Shown here piece by piece: positions 32,293 to 38,924 of a DNA stretch of 64,000 nt (positions are counted from its first letter, which is position 1; every line of letters starts with the position of its first letter). Under the pieces are notes generated by a model that was given only the letters and a program-made list of their open reading frames with translations, was not told the origin of the DNA and made no database searches. The stretch comes from a virus: positions 1 through 64,000 of the IMG/VR virus record IMGVR_UViG_3300042554_000410. One strand, 5' to 3'. Both the position numbers and the translations under genes were made by a program.

Positions 32293-32293
32293 T

Positions 32294-32440
32294 TCAACCT
32301 TTCAACAATTGAGGCGCCGATTCGTTCAATTGCTTATTTTCGTATTCTTTCTTCTTAGCATCATATTGTTCATTTGTCAAGTTATGCCAACCGCAACACT
32401 TGCCATCTGGACTACGTCCACAACCACAGTCTTTACTCAT
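32294..32440 (-). CDS. Cys-rich small protein, 48 aa
   Basis: A 48-residue protein starting MSKDCGCGRSPDGKCCGWH, a cysteine-rich zinc-binding-like motif with AGGAG upstream of the ATG, then a Lys/Glu helix. It sits one base upstream of the phosphomannomutase ATG (TGAAATG). I recall similar CGCG...CCGWH proteins in bacteria and phages; function unknown. Confidence 0.65.
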   Translation of the reverse strand: MSKDCGCGRSPDGKCCGWHNLTNEQYDAKKKEYENKQLNESAPQLLKG

Positions 32441-32455
32441 TTGTTTCTCCTATAT

Positions 32456-32546
32456 TGGCGGACAGAGTGGGATTTGAACCCACGATACCTTATTAGGGTA
32501 TGCCTCGTTAGCAGTGAGGTGCCTTCGACCGCTCGGCCATCTGTCC
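32456..32546 (-). tRNA. tRNA-Ser(GCT)
   Basis: Class II tRNA: acceptor GGACAGA/TCTGTCC, anticodon stem CCTCA/CGAGG, loop CTGCTAA (GCT), variable arm with ATACC/GGTAT stem, G73 and CCA encoded. Its first base is the last base of the L,D-transpeptidase stop codon. Confidence 0.95.
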
Positions 32547-32962
32547 TAATTCTGTATAATAATCGTCGTGTTTTCCTTACCGTACTCGCTGACAATTCTA
32601 TATAGCCACTTTGCATTCTGCGGGTGCAGACGGATGCAGCCGTGAGATGCTGGTCTACCAAGACGCTTTAAATCTTCCGTCGCATGTATTGCATATCCGT
32701 CAAGAAAGAAGATAGAATTTGGCATCGGCGCATTATCATACTTACGAGAATAGTGCATCTTGACCATATGATACGGCTGAAACACACCGCGAGGAGTATT
32801 GTATCCCTTTCGCCCAGTAGAAACATTCCACTCATAATAGTCCGTTGGTGTTTCTACTAACATGATTTGATCCGAGACATCAACCGTGATGATTACATCT
32901 TCGGCCTTAGCAACTCCAGTCATTGCAACCAGAGCCGCCATCATAACGAAAAACTTCTTCAT
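32546..32962 (-). CDS. Secreted L,D-transpeptidase (YkuD family)
   Basis: A 138-residue protein: signal peptide ending AKA|E at residue 20, then a compact YkuD domain with H93 in IHATED and the catalytic SHGCIRL (H107, C109, R111). Such enzymes form 3-3 peptidoglycan cross-links or attach proteins to the wall. A phage copy is unusual; it may alter the host wall during infection. The stop codon shares its last base with tRNA-Ser. Confidence 0.92.
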   Translation of the reverse strand: MKKFFVMMAALVAMTGVAKAEDVIITVDVSDQIMLVETPTDYYEWNVSTGRKGYNTPRGVFQPYHMVKMHYSRKYDNAPMPNSIFFLDGYAIHATEDLKRLGRPASHGCIRLHPQNAKWLYRIVSEYGKENTTIIIQN

Positions 32963-33459
32963 GCTACCTTATCTTCCTTAGGCAAATGTTGAATTGCGTC
33001 CTTGTAACGGTCAGCGCAGTAAGATGCTGCCCATGCGTTTGGCTTTACAAGCGGAATCACATTACACATTCCACGAATATAACCTACAGCTTCATTTATA
33101 ACACAAGATGAGCCGTGTTTCAAGTCAGGATTTATGTCTAAGTGAATTTCAACTCCACGTTCACCAATTGCTTCCTCTAAGTCAAGATACAACTGTGCCG
33201 TCTTCATTACCTCATTCATGAGACGCATACGTGGCTTGTCCTTCTGCTGGTCATAGTCACGTTCACGAACAACAGAACCAAATACGCGACAACCATTCTT
33301 TCCATTCTTATGCACAACTACCACGTTGATGTAGTCGGCATACCAAATTCCATCTATCTGGAAACGTTCTGAGTCGCCACCAAGATATATCTTTGTTTCT
33401 GGAGTTTGTGCTTGAATGAATGCGCGGACTTCTTCCATGTTCATGTTTTTGCGTATCAT
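32959..33459 (-). CDS. RNase H-like protein (DUF458 type)
   Basis: A 166-residue protein of the RNase H-like fold family known as DUF458: IYLGGDSER near the start, then IHLDINPDLKHGSSCVI and a C-terminal VKPNAWAASYCADR. The acidic residues in GGDSE and LDINPD fit a metal-dependent nuclease core. Common in T4-like phages, role not established. Coupled to the transpeptidase by an ATGA overlap. Confidence 0.8.
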   Translation of the reverse strand: MIRKNMNMEEVRAFIQAQTPETKIYLGGDSERFQIDGIWYADYINVVVVHKNGKNGCRVFGSVVRERDYDQQKDKPRMRLMNEVMKTAQLYLDLEEAIGERGVEIHLDINPDLKHGSSCVINEAVGYIRGMCNVIPLVKPNAWAASYCADRYKDAIQHLPKEDKVA

Positions 33460-34349
33460 TTTTGTTTTCCTAATTCTACCAAATCTTCTAGTACATTATA
33501 GAATGATTTGAGATGTTTTACAAGTTCTATTTTTTCTAGACTATCTGCATATATGGAATGCAAATTATCTTCATGCCACCACATTTCAAATTTTTCTATC
33601 GCAAAAAAATCTAGATTTTTTTGCCAAATTATATGATATATGCATTCCTCATCATGAACTTCTTTTAACAGTTCAATGACAACTTTTGCGATATTGTCAA
33701 ATATAAAATGAAATTTTTGAACTGTAGTTTTCTTTCCACCTAATATTCCAGCAATTGCGTGATAATTAATGGTATCAAGTCTTTGATCTATAATATTTCT
33801 TCTGTAAAACACAGGATAAGTATTATTAATAGCAAACATTAAAAATCTGTCTTCCGTTTTCTTTTTCATACCTTCAATTAGTTCATTACAGAATAAATCT
33901 GAATTATAATATTCAGATGTGCTATTGTCTGCAAATATCAGATGTTTATCTGGTATCAGTCCTGAGTATGAAATTCCAACATCAATCCAAAATACGTAAT
34001 TGTAGTCTACAATTTCATTCATCCAGTAAGATTTTAGATATTGTATTTCTTGACATCTATCAGATGTTAACGCTTCCTCAAAGTTTTTATATTCATCAAA
34101 CAAGTCTTTCATGTAGAAATTTTCTAAGTTGTAAGGAACAATAATAACTTTTGTTTTTGCTATAGGTTCAATAAATTCTCTTACATCAGATTCTTGTAAA
34201 GGATCACAGTAGATGTAGAAATCTGCATTTGTAATTTTAAGAAGTGACGCAAGAGAGTGTAAATATTGATGATATCTGTGTTGTCTTCCGCCATAATTTG
34301 TGCCGTGAAGATTAGTATAGAAACATGTCACAATAGCTGTATCGTTCAT
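33456..34349 (-). CDS. HtrL/YibB-like putative glycosyltransferase
   Basis: A 297-residue protein starting MNDTAIVTCFYTN (34349); the longer frame runs through tRNA-Ser. YVFWIDVGISYSG resembles the DxG/DxD region of HtrL/YibB-like proteins, which look like glycosyltransferases, and the same motif recurs in the 783-residue protein at 54 kb. Coupled to the RNase H-like gene by a four-base overlap. Confidence 0.6.
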   Translation of the reverse strand: MNDTAIVTCFYTNLHGTNYGGRQHRYHQYLHSLASLLKITNADFYIYCDPLQESDVREFIEPIAKTKVIIVPYNLENFYMKDLFDEYKNFEEALTSDRCQEIQYLKSYWMNEIVDYNYVFWIDVGISYSGLIPDKHLIFADNSTSEYYNSDLFCNELIEGMKKKTEDRFLMFAINNTYPVFYRRNIIDQRLDTINYHAIAGILGGKKTTVQKFHFIFDNIAKVVIELLKEVHDEECIYHIIWQKNLDFFAIEKFEMWWHEDNLHSIYADSLEKIELVKHLKSFYNVLEDLVELGKQK

Positions 34350-34363
34350 TATTACTCTCAATA

Positions 34364-34451
34364 TGGCGGATAGAGTAGGATTCGAACCCACGAAACATTG
34401 CTGTTCTCCAGTTTTCAAGACTGGCGCCTTCAACCACTCGGCCATCTATCC
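34364..34451 (-). tRNA. tRNA-Ser(TGA)
   Basis: Class II tRNA: acceptor GGATAGA/TCTATCC, anticodon stem CCAGT/ACTGG, loop CTTGAAA (TGA), long variable arm, G73, CCA encoded. Confidence 0.95.
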
Positions 34452-34505
34452 AAAATTCGATGCGATTTCTTATAGTGGTTACGCCCTCCACTTTTAGTAT
34501 ATAGT

Positions 34506-34582
34506 TGGCGCACTCGGATGGACTCAAACCACCAACCTCCGGTTTCGTAGACCGGCATTCTATTCAGTTGAACTACGAGTGC
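34506..34582 (-). tRNA. tRNA-Arg(ACG)
   Basis: Acceptor GCACTCG/CGAGTGC, anticodon stem CCGGT/ACCGG, loop CTACGAA (ACG), G73, CCA encoded. The A34 would need host TadA to be converted to inosine. The next gene's stop codon abuts base 1. Confidence 0.93.
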
Positions 34583-35095
34583 TTATCTGAGCCAATTAAT
34601 TATTTTGAAATGGAATGCAATGGTCACTCTTAACTTAAAGCATTCTCTTGAAGGAGCTTTTCCATAATGTAGCACGTTTGAAGGGAAAAAAATACCTTTA
34701 TTGTGTTTTGGAATTATAGTTATAATTTTTTTGTTTATATTAAATAGAGTTTCTCCGCCCCAATCAGATTTCCAATCTTCATTAACATAATATACAAAAG
34801 TATATTGATCCGAATCGAGACTGTCAGTGTGCCAACATCCATCTAAACCATATGTTTGTCCGTTAGCAAAAACTCTTCTAAGATCACACTGCACTCCTAT
34901 TTTAAATTGAATTTTTTCAAACAGATTCGTTGTGAAAAAAGAATCGTCTCTAAGTTGAATAAACCAAAATCTACTTTTACTTTCTGGAGTAGCCGAATGT
35001 CCAAATTTCCACGAAGATTTGTCTATTTTCTTGACAATTTTTAATCTGTCATCATCATCAAACACATTATCAAATTCTTCGACTGTGTTTCTCAT
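34583..35095 (-). CDS. 2OG-Fe(II) oxygenase (prolyl-hydroxylase-like)
   Basis: A 170-residue protein with the HxD...H...R site: H89xD91 in CWHTDSLD, H143 in VLHYGKAPS and R156 in KLRVTIAFHF, in the order typical of prolyl-4-hydroxylase-like oxygenases. Start at 35095 (MRNTVEEFDN) to avoid the upstream tRNA-Cys. The stop codon directly abuts tRNA-Arg. Confidence 0.82.
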   Translation of the reverse strand: MRNTVEEFDNVFDDDDRLKIVKKIDKSSWKFGHSATPESKSRFWFIQLRDDSFFTTNLFEKIQFKIGVQCDLRRVFANGQTYGLDGCWHTDSLDSDQYTFVYYVNEDWKSDWGGETLFNINKKIITIIPKHNKGIFFPSNVLHYGKAPSRECFKLRVTIAFHFKIINWLR

Positions 35096-35110
35096 CTTAC
35101 GCCTTTTGTT

Positions 35111-35186
35111 TGGAGGAGACGGCCAGATTCGAACTGGCACCTCAAGGATTTGCAGTCCCGTACATTAACCGTTTTGCTACGTCTCC
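35111..35186 (-). tRNA. tRNA-Cys(GCA)
   Basis: Acceptor GGAGACG/CGTCTCC, loop with anticodon GCA (ACTGCAAAT), T-loop TTCGAAT, T73, CCA encoded. Its first 10 bases are inside the 3' end of the cytidylyltransferase gene. Confidence 0.94.
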
Positions 35187-35605
35187 GGATTTATTTTAAA
35201 ATGTTCAACAGCAATTCTTCTTCTTAACTCTGATGAACTGAAACTGTGTTCGCGCTTATTAAAATGATATTTCATCTTTGATATTTTATAACCTGTGAAT
35301 GCTTTACCTCTATACTCTTCACCAAGTATACGTATATTTATAGGAAGCATGTTTAGGATATCAAGCAATTCTGCTTCTGTAGAATACACAATAATCTCAT
35401 CAACAAACTTGCAGGCTCTTACTTGTAATTGCCTTTCAATCAAACTTTGAACTGGTTTGTTTTTCTCTGGTCTATCAATTGTAGGATCCACTTGTAGTCC
35501 AACAATTAACCAATCACATTGCTGCTTTGCTTCTTCTAACATTGCAACATGACCAGCATGAAACAAATCAAACGTAGAACATGTAAATCCAATAATCTTG
35601 TTCAT
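35177..35605 (-). CDS. Cytidylyltransferase-like nucleotidyltransferase
   Basis: A 142-residue enzyme of the TagD/glycerol-3-phosphate cytidylyltransferase fold: FTCSTFDLFHAGHVAML carries the HxGH motif, with a late SSSELRRRI segment equivalent to the ISSTxIR motif. It would activate a phosphorylated polyol or sugar with CTP or ATP. Start at 35605 (MNKIIGF). The 3' end overlaps tRNA-Cys by 10 bases. Confidence 0.85.
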   Translation of the reverse strand: MNKIIGFTCSTFDLFHAGHVAMLEEAKQQCDWLIVGLQVDPTIDRPEKNKPVQSLIERQLQVRACKFVDEIIVYSTEAELLDILNMLPINIRILGEEYRGKAFTGYKISKMKYHFNKREHSFSSSELRRRIAVEHFKINPET

Positions 35606-35621
35606 AATGTTTTCTCCTAAT

Positions 35622-35695
35622 TGGCTGCCCTTCGTGGATTCGAACCACAATTGCTGGAGTCAGAGGCCAGAGTCCTGCCGTTAGACGAAAGGGCA
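35622..35695 (-). tRNA. tRNA-Gln(CTG)
   Basis: Acceptor TGCCCTT/AAGGGCA with the U1:A72 pair and G73 usual for Gln, anticodon loop CTCTGAC (CTG), T-loop TTCGAAT, CCA encoded. Position 31:39 is a C:T mismatch. Confidence 0.9.
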
Positions 35696-35696
35696 A

Positions 35697-35770
35697 TGGT
35701 ACTGCATAGTGGAATCGAACCACTGTAATCGGCTCCACAAACCGATGTTCTACCATTGAACTAATGCAGC
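35697..35770 (-). tRNA. tRNA-His(GTG), alphaproteobacterial type
   Basis: Anticodon loop TTGTGGA (GTG), D-arm TAGTTCAATGGTAGAAC, T-loop TTCGATT. Counting from U8 the acceptor is GCTGCAT/ATGCAGT with G1:U72 and A73 before an encoded CCA; there is no G-1 and no C73. Confidence 0.9.
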
Positions 35771-35779
35771 ACTTGTAAT

Positions 35780-36526
35780 CTACATATGACAGAAAAATAA
35801 TTTTTCATCTTCTGTGAGTAAAGACCAAAATATATTGTTTAAGTGTTTACGAAAAAACATTATGTTTTGGTATAGGTCTTCCGAAAAATGAAAGTCTGCG
35901 TATCTTGCTGCTATACCTATTTCTAGACCTTCGGCGATTTGTGGAACTTTATTGTTTTGTAGTTTCCAATAAAGTTCTTCCCATTTATCAATGAAATATT
36001 TAAGTTTAAATGTATTGCGAAATACTATAAAACCTTCTTGAAATGTAAATATGGAATCGTTCTTATCAAATTCCAACACATCATATTTCTCATCGTAAGC
36101 TTCTCTGTGTCCAGAAGAAAATAGCGGCGTTACTATATCAAATCTTTCTCTTTTACACTCTTCTAAGAAATTCTGAATTTTCAGTTCTTCATATGAATCA
36201 TTAAATACGAAGTCACTATCAATGTATATTATGTATTCCGATGTAGATTTTTGAAACGCATTTTTTAGTGCTAAAAATTTTAGATTATAGTTGAAGTGAG
36301 AAGTCGATTGAATTTCTTCATTCTCGTAAAATATAGGATATTTTTCAGGTATCTTATATGTGTATAAATTTTTTATGTTTGGCACAATATCATTTGTTGT
36401 TAAATAAACTTTTGCGTTGTTGTGTTTATTTTTATCTTCAACAAAACTTGCCGCTAACTCGGAATAAGGAGATTTAAATCGCCAATTGTATCCAGCAGAT
36501 AGCATTGTATAATCATATGTAATCAT
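35780..36526 (-). CDS. Putative GT-A glycosyltransferase, 248 aa
   Basis: A 248-residue protein with YIIYIDSDFVFND, a classical DxD metal motif of GT-A glycosyltransferases, after an N-terminal nucleotide-binding half (KVYLTTNDIVP). AGGA precedes the ATG. Very A+T-rich, like the other sugar genes lodged between tRNAs, in contrast to the more balanced replication genes. Donor and acceptor unknown. Confidence 0.65.
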   Translation of the reverse strand: MITYDYTMLSAGYNWRFKSPYSELAASFVEDKNKHNNAKVYLTTNDIVPNIKNLYTYKIPEKYPIFYENEEIQSTSHFNYNLKFLALKNAFQKSTSEYIIYIDSDFVFNDSYEELKIQNFLEECKRERFDIVTPLFSSGHREAYDEKYDVLEFDKNDSIFTFQEGFIVFRNTFKLKYFIDKWEELYWKLQNNKVPQIAEGLEIGIAARYADFHFSEDLYQNIMFFRKHLNNIFWSLLTEDEKLFFCHM

Positions 36527-36548
36527 AATATGTCCTATACTTTAGAAA

Positions 36549-36625
36549 TGGTTGCGGGAGTGGGATTCGAACCGCACGATCTTCGACTTATGAGGCCGAT
36601 GAGATGACCGCTTCTCTATCCCGCA
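36549..36625 (-). tRNA. tRNA-Met(CAT), initiator-like
   Basis: Sequence resembles bacterial tRNA-fMet: TGCGGGA start with U1:A72, anticodon stem TCGGC/GTCGA with loop CTCATAA (CAT), T-loop TTCGAAT, A73 and CCA. The three G:C pairs of a true initiator stem are only partly kept, so initiator identity is uncertain. Confidence 0.88.
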
Positions 36626-36628
36626 ATG

Positions 36629-37147
36629 TCAATGTTGTATTGTTTTAAAATTAACGGCGATAACCGTTTTTCTACCTTTCGATTTGTTGAAACTTGATCT
36701 ATGTTCTAGTAGAGATGGAAATAAAATGAAATCGCCTTCTTTTACGTTTGCTGTGTAAGTTTCTTCACTATTAAGAGGATTTCTAAATTCAGTAGCCGGA
36801 GAATCCTCTGGCAATTCAAGATAATACACTAAATTCCAATCTGATCCTGAATGTCTATGCCATTCATGATGATCATTGGTTTCATATTGTTGAAACCAAT
36901 AACGACCCATTTCAAATCGATCATAATGCATATTTTTAAAATATCTTTTCAAGATTGGATTGAAATACATCATTAGCGTTTCGATGTATTCGCTATTATG
37001 ATTAGGATATTGCCAATCGCTCTTTGTAACTTTTTCACCATCAAGTAGAGTGTTACATCCAACAGACTCTTCTATCATCTGTAGAAAATCTTTTTTAAGA
37101 TGATTGTGTTTATGAAACGACTCAATTATTAATGGTATTTGGAACAC
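36629..37147 (-). CDS. 2OG-Fe(II) oxygenase-like protein, GTG start
   Basis: A 172-residue protein with HEWHRHSGSDWNLVYYL, GDFILFPSLLEHRSSFN and RKTVIAVNFK, as in a family of putative 2OG-Fe(II) oxygenases common in marine phages. Every ATG upstream lies in tRNA-Glu; the GTG at 37147 has GGAGAG six bases ahead and is the likely start. Its stop is four bases from tRNA-Met. Confidence 0.78.
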   Translation of the reverse strand: MFQIPLIIESFHKHNHLKKDFLQMIEESVGCNTLLDGEKVTKSDWQYPNHNSEYIETLMMYFNPILKRYFKNMHYDRFEMGRYWFQQYETNDHHEWHRHSGSDWNLVYYLELPEDSPATEFRNPLNSEETYTANVKEGDFILFPSLLEHRSSFNKSKGRKTVIAVNFKTIQH

Positions 37148-37190
37148 TATAAACTCTCCGCTGTCGATTGTAAGTATATATGTCGCAAAT

Positions 37191-37265
37191 TGGTAGAGCA
37201 TACGGGAGTCGAACCCGTCTCTCATCCTTGAAAGGGATGTGACCTAACCGATAGTCGAATGCTCC
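37191..37265 (-). tRNA. tRNA-Glu(TTC)
   Basis: Acceptor GGAGCAT/ATGCTCT with a G1:U72 wobble, anticodon stem CATCC/GGATG, loop CTTTCAA (TTC), T-loop TTCGACT, A73, CCA encoded. Confidence 0.93.
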
Positions 37266-37280
37266 ATTAATAGTTTGTCA

Positions 37281-37348
37281 ATCGTATAGGATTTGCACCT
37301 ATGTTTCATCCGACTCCGCAGATGTTTCCTAACTTCTAGAAGAACGAT
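37281..37348 (-). ncRNA. tRNA-like element, copy A
   Basis: 68 bases identical to 38610-38677. On the minus strand it folds as a terminal stem ATCGT/ACGAT (extended to about 11 pairs by the flanks), CTTCTAGAAG arm, a CATCT/GGATG arm with an 8-base loop lacking U33, and a T-arm ATAGG-TGCAAAT-CCTAT. No CCA. It looks like a derived tRNA without a usable anticodon loop. Confidence 0.6.
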
Positions 37349-37356
37349 TAACAATA

Positions 37357-37431
37357 TGGAGAACCCTCTGGGATTCGAACCCAGGACAGACGGATTAAAA
37401 GCCCGCTACTCTACCACTGAGTTAAGGGTTC
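37357..37431 (-). tRNA. tRNA-Lys(TTT)
   Basis: Acceptor GAACCCT/AGGGTTC, anticodon loop CTTTTAA (TTT), T-loop TTCGAAT, T73, CCA encoded. Confidence 0.94.
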
Positions 37432-37434
37432 AAT

Positions 37435-37508
37435 TGGCTGGGAGACTAGGATTCGAACCTAGATAGTTGGAATCAAAATCCAACGTCCTGCCGTTAGACG
37501 ATCTCCCA
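37435..37508 (-). tRNA. tRNA-Gln(TTG)
   Basis: Acceptor TGGGAGA/TCTCCCA, anticodon stem TTGGA/TCCAA, loop TTTTGAT (TTG), T-loop TTCGAAT, G73, CCA encoded. Confidence 0.94.
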
Positions 37509-37542
37509 ATAATTGGTGCCTAGTCCGGAACTAGGACTTAAA

Positions 37543-37616
37543 TGGTTGGCCAGTAGAGAATCGAACTCTCATCGGACGCCTATCAAGCGCCTGCTTTACC
37601 ATTAAGCTACAAGCCA
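37543..37616 (-). tRNA. tRNA-Ile(GAT)
   Basis: Acceptor TGGCTTG/CTGGCCA with one T:T mismatch, anticodon stem GGCGC/GCGTC, loop TTGATAG (GAT), T-loop TTCGATT, A73, CCA encoded. Between this and tRNA-Gln, 37513-37542 forms a CCTAG/CTAGG hairpin followed by CACCA, possibly a tRNA 3' remnant. Confidence 0.9.
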
Positions 37617-37786
37617 TTGAATTGCACCGCATCATGATATCCTCATGTCTCCTGGTCAAGCGGGTGACCTCCCCTCAGACTTGCGACTAACACCGCTCAA
37701 AGTGTTAGTTAGAGGGCGTGGTGGAAAACAAAAACTCCATGTTGAGTACATTTCAGCGTTTTTGTTAACGGTACCACGGCGCACTT
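37617..37786 (-). ncRNA. Structured 170-base spacer RNA
   Basis: No ORF. Five separate stems can be drawn: 37633-37637/37643-37647, 37654-37658/37665-37669, 37686-37693/37702-37709 (8 bp), 37717-37722/37773-37778, and inside the last 37727-37735/37758-37766 (9 bp). The density of perfect stems suggests a folded RNA co-transcribed with the tRNAs. Identity unknown. Confidence 0.5.
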
Positions 37787-37872
37787 TGGTGGGTGAGGTA
37801 GGATTCGAACCTACTAAGTACTAGACAGGGGATTTACAGTCCGCCGCAACTCGCCATCGTTGCCGCTCACCC
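37787..37872 (-). tRNA. tRNA-Tyr(GTA)
   Basis: Class II tRNA: acceptor GGGTGAG/CTCACCC, anticodon loop CTGTAAA (GTA), long variable arm, T-loop TTCGAAT, A73, CCA encoded. Confidence 0.94.
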
Positions 37873-37992
37873 GAAACTTGTTGAGCCTCACGCTGCTTGG
37901 CTCAACTCATCTGTAACTTCTCGACTCATTCGCAGTAGCGTAGCTCCGCACTCAAACGTACGGCACCCTGCGCGATGGTGACAGATTGAATA
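37873..37992 (-). ncRNA. Structured 120-base spacer RNA
   Basis: No ORF. Stems: 37880-37887 with 37899-37906 (8 bp, GTTGAGCC/GGCTCAAC), 37909-37914 with 37981-37986, and 37931-37935 with 37968-37972 nested inside. Possible folded RNA between tRNA-Tyr and tRNA-Ala. Confidence 0.4.
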
Positions 37993-38067
37993 TGGTGGAC
38001 CCTAAGAGAATCGAACTCTTACCCTCGCCGTGCAAAGGCGATGTGCTCCCATTATCACTAAGGGCCC
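37993..38067 (-). tRNA. tRNA-Ala(TGC)
   Basis: Acceptor GGGCCCT/AGGGTCC containing the G3:U70 pair that marks Ala identity, anticodon stem TCGCC/GGCGA, loop TTTGCAC (TGC), A73, CCA encoded. Confidence 0.95.
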
Positions 38068-38203
38068 TATTAATAGCTCCTGTCACTATCGCAGTCAGGC
38101 AAACGGTTACTTATTTAACGGTCTCTCTTTAATCGGCCGAAGAGAGAAAATCATTCAGTAACACCCTAGTTTATTTCAACCGTAAAGGGCATGTTTCTTG
38201 AAT
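38068..38203 (-). ncRNA. Structured spacer
   Basis: No ORF. An 8-bp hairpin TCTCTCTT/AAGAGAGA (38122-38129 with 38140-38147) lies inside alternative outer pairings ACGGTT/AACCGT (38103-38108 with 38178-38183) and GTTAC/GTAAC (38106-38110 with 38158-38162). Confidence 0.35.
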
Positions 38204-38277
38204 TGGCACCAGTGCAAGGATTCGAACCCTGACAAACGGTTTTGGAGACCGCTGTGCTACCGTTACACCACACTGAT
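38204..38277 (-). tRNA. tRNA-Trp(CCA)
   Basis: Acceptor ATCAGTG/CACTGGT, anticodon loop CTCCAAA (CCA), T-loop TTCGAAT, G73 as expected for Trp, CCA encoded. Confidence 0.93.
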
Positions 38278-38511
38278 ATTGGCGACCCATTCCCCGACTT
38301 TTCGTATGCTGGACTTTCACTCTATTACTTGCCATAGAGATTAACCAGTTCTGTGCCACATTTCATTGGCTGCTACTACTAGCGGATCAAGACAGGTCAT
38401 AATTACGAATGAGGAAAGAAGCAGCATCAAAACTACGCCTACTGTTTCTTTTACACCAAATACTGGGCACTTTTGGGTGTGCTACATCGCAGTATTCGAT
38501 AACCTCAATAT
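38278..38511. other. Gap with small hairpins, no convincing gene
   Basis: Between tRNA-Trp and tRNA-Pro. I see CTCTAT/ATAGAG and GCCA/TGGC hairpins and a GTCGCCA end resembling a tRNA 3' terminus, but no cloverleaf. A 29-codon minus-strand frame exists without a good ribosome site. Confidence 0.3.
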
Positions 38512-38588
38512 TGGTCGGAGTACTAGGATTCGAACCCAGGACCCTCTGCTCCCAAAGCAGATGCGCTACCAGACTGCGCTACACTCCG
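38512..38588 (-). tRNA. tRNA-Pro(TGG)
   Basis: Acceptor CGGAGTG/TACTCCG with the C1:G72 pair of Pro, anticodon stem TCTGC/GCAGA, loop TTTGGGA (TGG), A73, CCA encoded. Confidence 0.95.
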
Positions 38589-38609
38589 TTATAATTTATA
38601 TAGTATGTT

Positions 38610-38677
38610 ATCGTATAGGATTTGCACCTATGTTTCATCCGACTCCGCAGATGTTTCCTAACTTCTAGAAGAACGAT
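38610..38677 (-). ncRNA. tRNA-like element, copy B
   Basis: Identical over all 68 bases to 37281-37348. The flanks differ but still pair (TGTT/AACA here, TTGTTA/TGACAA in copy A), extending the terminal stem to about nine pairs. Same T-arm-like hairpin and 8-base loop arm; no CCA. Confidence 0.6.
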
Positions 38678-38685
38678 AACAATCT

Positions 38686-38759
38686 TGGCGACCTATGCGA
38701 GACTCAAACTCGCTACACCTCTTAGACAGAGAGGTATGATATCCATTCACTAATAGGCC
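38686..38759 (-). tRNA. tRNA-Asp(GTC)
   Basis: Acceptor GGCCTAT/ATAGGTC, anticodon stem CCTCT/AGAGG, loop CTGTCTA (GTC), T-loop TTTGAGT, G73 as expected for Asp, CCA encoded. Confidence 0.93.
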
Positions 38760-38768
38760 ATGTTAGGA

Positions 38769-38847
38769 TAGTGAGTGCTAACGGCGTATCTAAATCACAC
38801 ATGACGCATCAACGCCGTATTGCCTGTATGATTGAAGTCACTCACTA
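38769..38847 (-). ncRNA. Two-stem hairpin RNA
   Basis: A perfect 9-bp outer stem TAGTGAGTG/CACTCACTA (38769-38777 with 38839-38847) encloses a perfect 7-bp stem ACGGCGT/ACGCCGT (38781-38787 with 38812-38818). It fills the gap between tRNA-Asp and tRNA-Lys and has no ORF. Confidence 0.5.
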
Positions 38848-38849
38848 AT

Positions 38850-38924
38850 TGGTGTGCCAGGTGAGAATTGAACTCACGACATTCGGTTTAAGAGACCGCT
38901 ACTCTACCACTGAGTTACTGGCGC
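38850..38924 (-). tRNA. tRNA-Lys(CTT)
   Basis: Acceptor GCGCCAG/CTGGCAC with a C2:A71 mismatch, anticodon loop CTCTTAA (CTT), T-loop TTCAATT, A73, CCA encoded. Second Lys isoacceptor. Confidence 0.9.

Noticed and set aside
32437-32661. 74-residue minus-strand frame through tRNA-Ser
   Set aside because: Its middle is the tRNA; the flanking genes explain the rest.
37513-37542. Hairpin followed by CACCA resembling a tRNA T-arm
   Set aside because: Too short for a tRNA and no 5' half is present; mentioned only as a possible remnant.
38290-38420. 29-codon minus-strand frame with hydrophobic start
   Set aside because: No Shine-Dalgarno sequence, no coupling, and it lies in a spacer of the RNA array; left as unproven.
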